DNA of 64,000 nucleotides from Sulfomarinibacter sp963741385 (lineage in GTDB: Bacteria; Acidobacteriota; Thermoanaerobaculia; Thermoanaerobaculales; Sulfomarinibacteraceae): positions 310,001 to 374,000 of the forward strand of contig CAVUHO010000014.1 of assembly GCA_963741385.1 (NCBI GenBank). The letters are read 5' to 3'. A model generated the notes under the pieces. That model made no database searches and was not told the DNA's origin. It saw only the letters and a list, made by a program, of their open reading frames with translations. The translations under genes and the position numbers were made by a program. Each line of letters begins with the position of its first letter. Position 1 is the first letter of the stretch. Positions 25,552-32,280 of this stretch are shown here, in pieces.

Positions 25552-26115
25552 TCAGGGCTCTCCGAAGACCTCGGCGCTGAACGTCGAGATGTGGGTGTCG
25601 GGATCGCGCCAGGAGCCGCCTGCAAGCCCTGCCTTGCGACAGGTGGCGTCGAGAAAGGTCTCTGCATCCCAGCCGTACTCCACCGCGACCTGCGGCAGCA
25701 GCAGACCCCGCGAGGCGCCGCGTTCGATCAGGATCCCGTCCCGACCGACCACGATGTCGTCCCCGGAACCCGGCGTCATCGGGGTGAGTGCTGAAATCTC
25801 GATGTGAACGCCGTCCAGCTCCTCACGGGTGACGGGTTCGAACCGGGGGTCTCTGAAGGCTGCCGCCAAGGCGTTGTCCCTCACCGCGAGCCACAGTGGC
25901 GACACGCCCTCCACATGTCCGATGCAACCACGCAGACGGTGGTCGATCTTCAGGGTGACGAACGCGCCCCGCTGTTCGAGAAGCGCAGGTTCGGTGGGTT
26001 GCGTCGAGGGCAGGGGGCGTCCCTCGAGCCGGGCGGTGATGGTCTCGCGGGCGAGCTTCAGGAGCAATGCCCGCCCCTTATCGGAAATCGATCGTCTCTC
26101 ATCCGGAGATGCCAT
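25552..26115 (-). CDS. amrA: AMMECR1-domain protein (AmmeMemoRadiSam system protein A)
   Basis: At 187 residues this is a single AMMECR1 domain with the hallmark L-R-G-C-I-G near residue 62. Further conserved parts are F-R-D-P-R-F, H-I-E-I-S-A-L and G-L-L-L-P-Q-V-A. In many bacteria it is encoded with a MEMO-family protein and a radical SAM protein; neither neighbour is seen here. The biochemical role is unknown. It converges on the rhomboid gene and diverges from larA with a 26-base gap. Confidence 0.88.
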   Translation of the reverse strand: MASPDERRSISDKGRALLLKLARETITARLEGRPLPSTQPTEPALLEQRGAFVTLKIDHRLRGCIGHVEGVSPLWLAVRDNALAAAFRDPRFEPVTREELDGVHIEISALTPMTPGSGDDIVVGRDGILIERGASRGLLLPQVAVEYGWDAETFLDATCRKAGLAGGSWRDPDTHISTFSAEVFGEP

Positions 26116-26141
26116 CTCCCTCAGGATGCTATCGTGCCCGG

Positions 26142-27410
26142 GTGATTGTCAAATTGCCGTACGGCTTGGAAACGGTGGCAGTCGATCTCCGGGGGATGCG
26201 GGTCCGGCCGCTGGCACCGACGGCGCCGCCCGGGAGCCGCGATGTCGGCGCGATGATCGGCGGCGCGCTGGATCGTCCGATCGCCGGCCCTCCGCTTCGC
26301 GAGATGGCCCGGGGTCGCTCCTCGGCGACCGTCATCGTTCCCGACGCCACCCGCAAGATCGAGCTTTCCGAGGTCCTGCCGGCCATCCTCGATCGTCTGC
26401 GCGCGGGCGGCGTTGCCGACAGCTCGATCACCGTCCTGGTCGCCTGCGGGACCCACCCTACGGTTGGGCCCGAAGCCTTCCGAGAGCTGATCGGACCGCT
26501 GCCTCCTGGCGTGAGGCTGGTGGAACACAATAGCCGCGACGGCGAGGCGCTGGTCGCGGTCGGCGAACTGCGGCCCGGCATTCCCCTGCGTCTCAACCGC
26601 TGGGCGGTCGAAACAGACCTCCTGATCACCGTGGGAACCGTTCGCCATCACTACTTTGCCGGGTTCGGCGGCGGGCCGAAGATGGTGTTTCCAGGCGTCG
26701 CAGGCGGCGAGGAGATCCAGACCAACCACGCGCTGGTGCTCGGCCGGAACTCCGCCGGCGGGTGCTTCAGGCATCCCGGCTGTGAACCGGGAAACCTGCA
26801 GGGAAACCCCGTCGCCGAGGAGATCGCACGGGCGGCCGACGCACGTCCGCCGGACATGACCCTCTGTCTGGTGGAGGGGAGGGGAGGGCGCACCGCATGG
26901 GCGGCGGCCGGGCCGTGGCGCCCGGCTTTCGATGCCGCCGTCGAGCGGACACGATCCTGGTTCGAGGTCAGCCGAACCGAATCTTTCGATGTGATGGTGG
27001 CCTCCGGCGGTGGCTCGCCGTCGGACTCGACCTTGATCCAGGCCCACAAGGGCCTCGATGCCGCGTGCCGGTTCCTGGCCCCCGGGGGTCGGCTGCTGTA
27101 CGTCGCGGCGATCGACAAGGGGCCCGGCTCGGATGCCATGCTTCCGTTCCTCGAAAATCCGGACCCCGAGCGGATCCTCGAGGACCTCGCCGGGCGATGG
27201 GTGCAGTACGGCCACACCACGCTGCGCCTCGTGGAGAAGACCGCCCGCCATCGGGTGGCGCTTTATTCCCACCTCGATCCCGACCTCGCGCGCCGCCTGG
27301 GTTTCGATCCGGTGGCGGATGTTGAAGAGGTCATTGCGTCGTGGCGGCGCGAGGCCGCCGGTGCGACTGTCGGGGTCATGGCCGAGTGCGCGGTATATCC
27401 CAGACCTTGA
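26142..27410 (+). CDS. larA: Nickel-pincer lactate racemase-family protein LarA
   Basis: The 422-residue protein aligns with LarA, which racemises lactate (or other 2-hydroxyacids) with a lysine-tethered Ni-pincer cofactor. Expected elements are visible: a His in A-C-G-T-H-P, the H-H-Y-F-A-G-F-G-G-G-P-K-M-V-F-P-G segment with catalytic His and cofactor Lys, and N-H-A-L-V with the Ni-binding His. The cofactor synthesis genes larB, larC and larE are not in this window, and the substrate cannot be read from sequence. GTG 26142 gives the N terminus expected for the family; an FNR-like palindrome covers the stop codon. Confidence 0.9.
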   Translation: MIVKLPYGLETVAVDLRGMRVRPLAPTAPPGSRDVGAMIGGALDRPIAGPPLREMARGRSSATVIVPDATRKIELSEVLPAILDRLRAGGVADSSITVLVACGTHPTVGPEAFRELIGPLPPGVRLVEHNSRDGEALVAVGELRPGIPLRLNRWAVETDLLITVGTVRHHYFAGFGGGPKMVFPGVAGGEEIQTNHALVLGRNSAGGCFRHPGCEPGNLQGNPVAEEIARAADARPPDMTLCLVEGRGGRTAWAAAGPWRPAFDAAVERTRSWFEVSRTESFDVMVASGGGSPSDSTLIQAHKGLDAACRFLAPGGRLLYVAAIDKGPGSDAMLPFLENPDPERILEDLAGRWVQYGHTTLRLVEKTARHRVALYSHLDPDLARRLGFDPVADVEEVIASWRREAAGATVGVMAECAVYPRP

Positions 27411-27422
27411 CCCTGATCAAGG
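27405..27422. promoter_or_regulatory. FNR/CRP-family operator palindrome upstream of cupin-ferredoxin operon
   Basis: CCTTGA-CCCTGA-TCAAGG is a perfect inverted repeat. Its core TTGAC-N4-ATCAA differs by one base from the FNR consensus TTGAT-N4-ATCAA, and it also fits HcpR/DNR-type sites. It covers the larA stop codon and lies 73 bases before ATG 27496, a usual position for an activator. It predicts control of the next two genes by oxygen, NO or redox state. The regulator itself is not in the window. Confidence 0.6.
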
Positions 27423-27495
27423 ACATCGTCGCTCGCACGATCGAAACTACCACCAACCGGCGACGCGATCGGCGTCGTTGGCGAGGAAGGCCATC

Positions 27496-27858
27496 ATGAT
27501 CCAGATACAGCCGAAAACAACCGATACTCTGCCAGCCGACCGCAGCAGCGCCCTGACCGACCTGATCGCGGTGGCCGAGGGCGCCGTCGTCAGCCGGGTG
27601 CTGGCGAAGTCCGGTGGAGGCAACGTGACTCTGTTCGCGTTTGACCGTGCCCAGGGACTCTCGGAACACACGGCGCCCTTCGACGCCCTGGTCCAGGTGG
27701 TCGACGGGTCGCTCGAACTGACCATCGGCGGCGCCGGAGTCAGGGTCGGCCCCGGCGAGATCGTCCGCATGCCCGCCGGAGTGCCGCACGCCCTGCACGC
27801 TCCAGAGCCGTGCCGCATGGTGCTCACCATGCTCCGCGAAATAGTGAAGGGAAGCTGA
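27496..27858 (+). CDS. Cupin-domain protein
   Basis: The 120-residue protein is a single cupin barrel. Motif 1 reads L-S-E-H-T-A-P-F-D-A-L-V-Q-V-V-D-G and motif 2 reads R-M-P-A-G-V-P-H-A-L, giving a partial set of metal ligands (His and Glu in motif 1, His in motif 2). Small cupins paired with an Fe-S protein are common in anaerobes, but the reaction is unknown. It is four bases upstream of the ferredoxin gene, in one operon behind the FNR-like site. Confidence 0.8.
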   Translation: MIQIQPKTTDTLPADRSSALTDLIAVAEGAVVSRVLAKSGGGNVTLFAFDRAQGLSEHTAPFDALVQVVDGSLELTIGGAGVRVGPGEIVRMPAGVPHALHAPEPCRMVLTMLREIVKGS

Positions 27859-27861
27859 ATC

Positions 27862-28638
27862 GTGGGGGTTCGTGACGTCGTCGAGATCAACGAAGACCTG
27901 TGCGACGGCTGCGGCGACTGTGTCACTGCCTGCGCCGAGGGAGCCATCGCCATCATCGACGGGAAAGCCCGCCTGGTGAGTGATGTGTACTGCGACGGAT
28001 TGGGTGCATGTCTGGGCCACTGTCCCCAGGGCGCCATCACCGTGACCCGACGCGAAGCCGCCGACTTTGACGAGGCGGCGGTGGCTGAACGGATCGAGAC
28101 CCTCGGCGGTGCACCAGCCGCTTCCCCGCCGCGGCCTCGGATGGCGTTTCCGGTCATGGGACAGATTCAGGGCGGCGGCTGCCCGGGATCGCGCGCGACG
28201 ATGCGGGAGGTCCCATCGGTGGTCAGCGAGGGGCCCTCCGTCGCGGAGGCGTCGCAGCTGCGGCACTGGCCTGTCCAACTCCATCTGGTGCCTCCGACGG
28301 CGCCGTTCTTTCACGATGCCCATGTTCTGCTCGCCGCCGACTGCGTGGCATTCGCGGTTGCCGATTTCCACCGGCACCACCTGGCGGGGCGGTCGCTGGC
28401 CATCGCCTGTCCAAAGCTCGACAGCAACCAGGAAATCTACCTCGAAAAGCTGGTGGCGATGATCGATCAGGCTCAGATCAGGTCGTTGCGGGTGATGGTG
28501 ATGGAGGTTCCGTGTTGTGGCGGGCTGGTGCGGCTCGCCGAGGAGGCGGCGCGCCGCGCGCGGCGGAAGATCCCGGTGGACTTCCTGGTAGTCGGGACAG
28601 GCGGTCAGATCCTCGGCGCTTCTCCGATAGCCGGCTGA
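27862..28638 (+). CDS. 4Fe-4S ferredoxin-domain protein with C-terminal extension
   Basis: The first 65 residues form a two-cluster ferredoxin: C-D-G-C-G-D-C-V-T-A-C and C-D-G-L-G-A-C-L-G-H-C-P. A linker leads to G-G-G-C-P-G-S, then a domain of about 150 residues with another Cys pair (E-V-P-C-C-G-G). This combination is typical of the electron-transfer proteins found next to cupins in anaerobic bacteria. GTG 27862 follows the cupin stop by three bases. Redox partner and role are unknown; regulation by the upstream palindrome is likely. Confidence 0.82.
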   Translation: MGVRDVVEINEDLCDGCGDCVTACAEGAIAIIDGKARLVSDVYCDGLGACLGHCPQGAITVTRREAADFDEAAVAERIETLGGAPAASPPRPRMAFPVMGQIQGGGCPGSRATMREVPSVVSEGPSVAEASQLRHWPVQLHLVPPTAPFFHDAHVLLAADCVAFAVADFHRHHLAGRSLAIACPKLDSNQEIYLEKLVAMIDQAQIRSLRVMVMEVPCCGGLVRLAEEAARRARRKIPVDFLVVGTGGQILGASPIAG

Positions 28639-28673
28639 TACAATCGGCGGGTAGGGGAGTCGCGCTCGACTCC
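28636..28673 (+). promoter_or_regulatory. Extended -10 promoter and leader hairpin for the DUF1573 gene
   Basis: TG-A-TACAAT (28636-28644) is an extended -10 element overlapping the ferredoxin stop. A perfect 7-bp hairpin GGAGTCG/CGACTCC (28656-28662 with 28667-28673) follows in the leader, 32 bases before ATG 28706. The promoter gives the DUF1573 gene its own start; the hairpin could stabilise the leader or act on read-through from the operon upstream. Confidence 0.55.
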
Positions 28674-28705
28674 TTCCGACACGGGTCGAATCCGGGAGTT
28701 TGCCC

Positions 28706-29842
28706 ATGAAGAATCTCAGCTGCGGCGTCGTGTTTGCCGCTGTGGGTGCGTTGCTTCTGACTGCTGCGGCGGTGCCGGGAGGGGACGCCCATCCGGCATT
28801 CCAGGTCGAGTCCAGCGAACTCCAGGTGGGACCGGTGACCGCCGGAACGACGGCCATGGCCACCTTTGTTTTTCACAACAGAAGCGAAGCAGAGGTCCAC
28901 ATTCTGCGCGCCGCACCCTCGTGAGGATGCACCGTTGCCGAGTTCGACTCGGTCATCCCGGCAGGTGGGTCGGGAACGCTCACGGTGAAAATGAAGACCG
29001 AGCCCATGCAGAACGGTCGGGTGTCCAAGGCGATCAACGTATCAACTGATGTTCCGGGGTCGGAAAACCTCAGGCTCCGCTTCACAGTCGACGTGCAGAT
29101 GCCGATTGTCGCGAAACCCGTCTTCCGTTTCACTCTGAACACCGTCCACGGCAGCCCGGCGATGGAACGCCTTCTGTTGAGCCGAACCGATGGAGAACCG
29201 TTGACGATCCGGAGGACGGCGGTGCCGTTGCCGGAACTGACAGTGACGACGCAGTCGGTGGGCGAGGCCGCAGCCCCAACCGAGCCGGTCGGGGACCGGG
29301 ATCAGACCCCCTGGGGCATGGCGGAGCCCCACAAAGGGCTGAAGCCTGCAGTGGGCGATGTATGGGTCGAAATCGTCGCGGCACCGTCGCTGGCGGCCGG
29401 CCTCTACTCGGGTGAGGTGAAACTGGCCACGGATGATCCCGCGGCCCCAGAGATCGCGATCCCCTACACGGTCCGGGTCCGCCCGCTGATCGAGGCGCGA
29501 CCGGAGGTGGTCAGAGTGTGGACGGCTCAGGGGGCGAATGACCCTGGTCGGTCGGCGATCGTGACCTTGAGTCGCTACGGCGGACGGAAGTTCACCGTCA
29601 CATCGATCGAGGTCTCTCACCCGAAGGTTTTCACCGCGGTCGCCTACAACAGCGAGACGTCCTCCCAACAGTCGATCCGGGCCGGGTTGGTCGAGGGGAT
29701 CGATTCCGAGACTCTCCGCGGCAGCGTCGAGGGGTGGATCCGGGTTTCGACCGACGACCCCGAAATGCCGCAGTTCGAGATCCCAGTCCTGGTCGCGCCG
29801 AACCGCAACCTGAGCCGTCGGCCCGTTTCCGGCTCCCGTTGA
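28706..29842 (+). CDS. Secreted DUF1573-domain protein, probable selenoprotein with TGA at residue 73
   Basis: A signal peptide (residues 1-25) precedes a DUF1573 domain (about 30-115). This family has an S-C-G-C-T motif; here the frame reads A-A-P-S, TGA (28922-28924), G-C-T-V-A-E-F. The TGA thus replaces the first Cys exactly. Translation continues without interruption to 29842, giving 378 residues if TGA is read as selenocysteine, with a second beta-sandwich region (about 150-270) and a third near the C terminus. A hairpin 13 bases after TGA could be a bacterial SECIS. The Sec-Gly-Cys pair would be a redox motif in the periplasm. The alternative is a simple nonsense or base error in a Cys codon. 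Confidence 0.75.
28922..28952 (+). promoter_or_regulatory. Candidate UGA recoding site with bacterial SECIS hairpin
   Basis: TGA at 28922-28924 is followed by a perfect 6-bp stem CCGAGT (28938-28943) and ACTCGG (28947-28952) around a TCG loop. The apical loop begins 19 bases after TGA, within the spacing usual for bacterial SECIS elements read by SelB. The loop is short, and if the top pairs open it starts with G, as SelB prefers. No structure calculation was run. Confidence 0.5.
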
Positions 29843-29852
29843 AACGCCCGAA

Positions 29853-31412
29853 CTACCGGGTTACCGGCGCCGACACCACGAACTGCCACAGCGGAGAGCC
29901 CTCGACCGGTTGCAGGGTGGAGCCGTCCACGGCTTCGCGGTGGGAGGTCAGCAGTCCCCCCAGCGCCATTCCTGAAGCCGCGTCCTCCAACGCACCGTAG
30001 ACCGAGATATCGCCTCGGCTGAGATAGGTCTGCCATTGCGCCGACCGGTAGGACGGCCGGTCGATCTGCAGGTTCGATATGCCGCCAGCTGCCTTTTCGA
30101 CGATCCCCATCCTTCTCCTGGTCTCCCCGCGGGTCAACATGGCTTCCCGAGCGTAGGGGGTATAGGGTTTGGGGACCAGGACGTTGAAACCCGCGAGCAG
30201 GGTTCCCACCCTGCCGCGCTTGCGACCGTGGGCGACCATCAGTTCCTGCGCCCTTCGCAGGAGGTCGGCGATGCCGCGGAGGTCGTCATCAGTCTCTCCC
30301 GGCAGACCGATGATGAAGTACATCTTGATATTCTCGATGCCGCAGGCCTGCGCCGTGTCAACGGCCTCGAGAATCGCATCATTCGAGATCGGTTTGTTGA
30401 GCGACCGGCGCAACCGGTCGGTCCCGGTCTCGGGGGCGATGGTCACCGATCGCGCTCCCGAAGCAGCCAGCGGTTCCAGGATCTCTCTTCGCATGGCCGG
30501 AATCCGCAGCGACGACAAGCCAATTTCCAGTCCGCGCCTGCGGCAGGCGTCGAGAATCTCAGCCAGATCGGGATGGTCGCCCACCGCGGTCGCGACAAAA
30601 CCGATCCGGTTGGTGATCGAGGAGAGCCGGTCGACGCGTTCCAAGATCCCCTCGGTGGAGTAGGAACGCAGACGCCCATAGTTGTAGCTCACCCAACAGT
30701 AGCGGCACTTCTCGGGGCAACCGCGCGACATCTCGATCAGCCCCCTGCCGCTGTACTCGGTGTGCGGCGTGACGACGTGGGAGGCCGGCACCATGGCGGG
30801 ATCGGCCATGTGGGCATCTCGTTTTTCGACCCGGCGGCGTTTCCCGAGTGGCGCGCCCCGGCTGTCGAGGTGGAGGCTTGGAACGAAAAAACCATCCATT
30901 TCGGCCAGTTCCTCGAGGAGGCGGCGGCGATCGGACTCTCCCCGCAGGAGCTCGAGAAACCTCGGCCACAGGAGTTCGGCCGAGCCGAGAACGAAGACGT
31001 CGACCGCGGGCGACAACGGCAGCGCGTTGATCGAGGCCACGGCGCCGCCGACAACGACGAGCGGGTGGGTGTGGTCCCGGTCGCTCGCGCGCCTCGGGAT
31101 CCCAGCGGCATCGAGGGTTGCGAGAATATTCGGCTCGTCGAGCTCGAAGGAGCAGGTCCAAGCCAGGACATCGAAGTCACCGAGGTGGCTGCCGCTCTCC
31201 AACGTCCGGCCGAGCAGGGGAGGGTCGGTGAAGAACCGCTCGACTCCGACATCGGCAAAGCCCGCGGTCAGTTCGACCACCCACTGAAATGCGAGGGACG
31301 ACATGGCGACGAAGTAGGTGTTGGGGTAGCCGATGGCCACCCGCAATGCCCCAACTGCCGTGACGGCGCACACCCGGGTCTCGTCCCTGAGGATCATCGA
31401 CTGGTCAAACAT
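29853..31412 (-). CDS. B12-binding-domain-type radical SAM protein
   Basis: The 519-residue protein has an N-terminal Rossmann-like, cobalamin-binding-type region (I-G-Y-P-N-T-Y, and V-V-V-G-G-A-V-A-S) and a radical SAM core with the cluster motif R-G-C-P-E-K-C-R-Y-C (C-x3-C-x2-C). Later parts include A-P-E-T-G-T and I-G-L-P-G-E-T. This resembles the uncharacterised radical SAM family near TIGR03960-type proteins. I cannot name the reaction. ATG 31412 was chosen; a second ATG occurs five codons later. It diverges from cmk with 65 bases between. Confidence 0.82.
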   Translation of the reverse strand: MFDQSMILRDETRVCAVTAVGALRVAIGYPNTYFVAMSSLAFQWVVELTAGFADVGVERFFTDPPLLGRTLESGSHLGDFDVLAWTCSFELDEPNILATLDAAGIPRRASDRDHTHPLVVVGGAVASINALPLSPAVDVFVLGSAELLWPRFLELLRGESDRRRLLEELAEMDGFFVPSLHLDSRGAPLGKRRRVEKRDAHMADPAMVPASHVVTPHTEYSGRGLIEMSRGCPEKCRYCWVSYNYGRLRSYSTEGILERVDRLSSITNRIGFVATAVGDHPDLAEILDACRRRGLEIGLSSLRIPAMRREILEPLAASGARSVTIAPETGTDRLRRSLNKPISNDAILEAVDTAQACGIENIKMYFIIGLPGETDDDLRGIADLLRRAQELMVAHGRKRGRVGTLLAGFNVLVPKPYTPYAREAMLTRGETRRRMGIVEKAAGGISNLQIDRPSYRSAQWQTYLSRGDISVYGALEDAASGMALGGLLTSHREAVDGSTLQPVEGSPLWQFVVSAPVTR

Positions 31413-31414
31413 GA

Positions 31415-31443
31415 TTGGACGAGCATACGGCACCCTGTACAAT
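31415..31443 (+). promoter_or_regulatory. Sigma-70-type promoter of cmk
   Basis: TTGGAC (31415-31420), a 17-base spacer and TACAAT (31438-31443) form a good housekeeping promoter. Because the -10 box overlaps the ATG at 31442, that ATG is unlikely to be the start of cmk; the GTG at 31478 with AGAAAGGA upstream fits better. Confidence 0.7.
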
Positions 31444-31477
31444 GTCCGCTCATGTGACCGAGAAAGGACGCCATTCG

Positions 31478-32197
31478 GTGGCCGAAACGACCCCAATAAA
31501 ACCTCCACGAAAGATCTTGATCGCCATCGACGGCCCGGCCGGGGCCGGAAAGTCGACGGTGGCCGCGGGGTTGGCGGAACGCCTGGGCCTGCCCTACATC
31601 GACACCGGGGCGATGTACCGGGCGGTGGCGCTGCTCGCGCTCCGCGGCGGCGTGACGATGCCGATTGACGACGCTGCGGCCCGGCGCGTGCCGGAACTGA
31701 TGGATGAGCACGTCATCGACATCGAGGTCGGGAGCGACGGGACGAGAATCCTGATCGACGGAGCCGACGTCAGTCCGGAGATTCGAACCCCTGAGTGTTC
31801 GTTGATGGCGTCGGCGGTCTCCGCCATAGCCGAGGTCCGAAAAGCTCTGGTTCCGCTGCAGCGGGGGCTGGCCGCGCGCTCCGGCGGCGTGATGGAGGGA
31901 CGCGACATCGGCACCGTGGTGCTGCCCGATGCCGACCTCAAGATCTTCCTGACCGCCAGCGCGGATGAGCGCGCGCTCCGCCGCCACCGGGATCTGTCCA
32001 CCGGGGAAAACCCGATCAGCCTCGACGAAGTGCTCCGGCAGCAACGTCAACGTGACCTGCAGGACACCTCGAGGGCCGAATCACCGCTCCAGGTCGCGCG
32101 CGGCTCGGTGGTGATCGATACCACCGGTCTCACCTTCGACGAGGTGGTGGATCGGCTGCTCGCGGAGGTCGGGGAGCTTTTGCATCGGAATGCTTGA
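31478..32197 (+). CDS. cmk: Cytidylate kinase
   Basis: This 239-residue enzyme phosphorylates CMP and dCMP with ATP. It carries the P-loop G-P-A-G-A-G-K-S-T, the substrate loop Y-I-D-T-G-A-M-Y-R, the E-G-R-D-I-G-T-V-V signature and the lid-type R-R-H-R-D-L. The neighbours rpsA and an HU/IHF gene repeat the classical cmk-rpsA-ihfB order of proteobacteria. GTG 31478 is used as start because of the promoter and AGAAAGGA; ATG 31442 would add twelve residues. Confidence 0.93.
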   Translation: MAETTPIKPPRKILIAIDGPAGAGKSTVAAGLAERLGLPYIDTGAMYRAVALLALRGGVTMPIDDAAARRVPELMDEHVIDIEVGSDGTRILIDGADVSPEIRTPECSLMASAVSAIAEVRKALVPLQRGLAARSGGVMEGRDIGTVVLPDADLKIFLTASADERALRRHRDLSTGENPISLDEVLRQQRQRDLQDTSRAESPLQVARGSVVIDTTGLTFDEVVDRLLAEVGELLHRNA

Positions 32198-32223
32198 CAG
32201 CACAGGGGATGAACCCGTAAGGT
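32194..32223 (+). promoter_or_regulatory. Candidate promoter of rpsA
   Basis: A consensus TTGACA (32194-32199) overlaps the cmk stop codon. After 18 bases comes TAAGGT (32218-32223), a weak -10. The TTG start of rpsA is 57 bases further on, leaving room for a leader. rpsA likely has this promoter in addition to read-through from cmk. Confidence 0.45.
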
Positions 32224-32280
32224 CATCAAATTACGGCGGCTAGGTTCACAATGGGGTGTATCTAGCGAGGAGGAACGAAC

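Noticed and set aside
25830..25850. GGGTTCGAACC resembling a tRNA T-arm
   Set aside because: It lies inside the well-conserved amrA coding sequence, and no cloverleaf can be built.
30036..31457. 473-codon forward frame opposite the radical SAM gene
   Set aside because: Composition is that of an antisense shadow; the reverse strand has the radical SAM cysteines.
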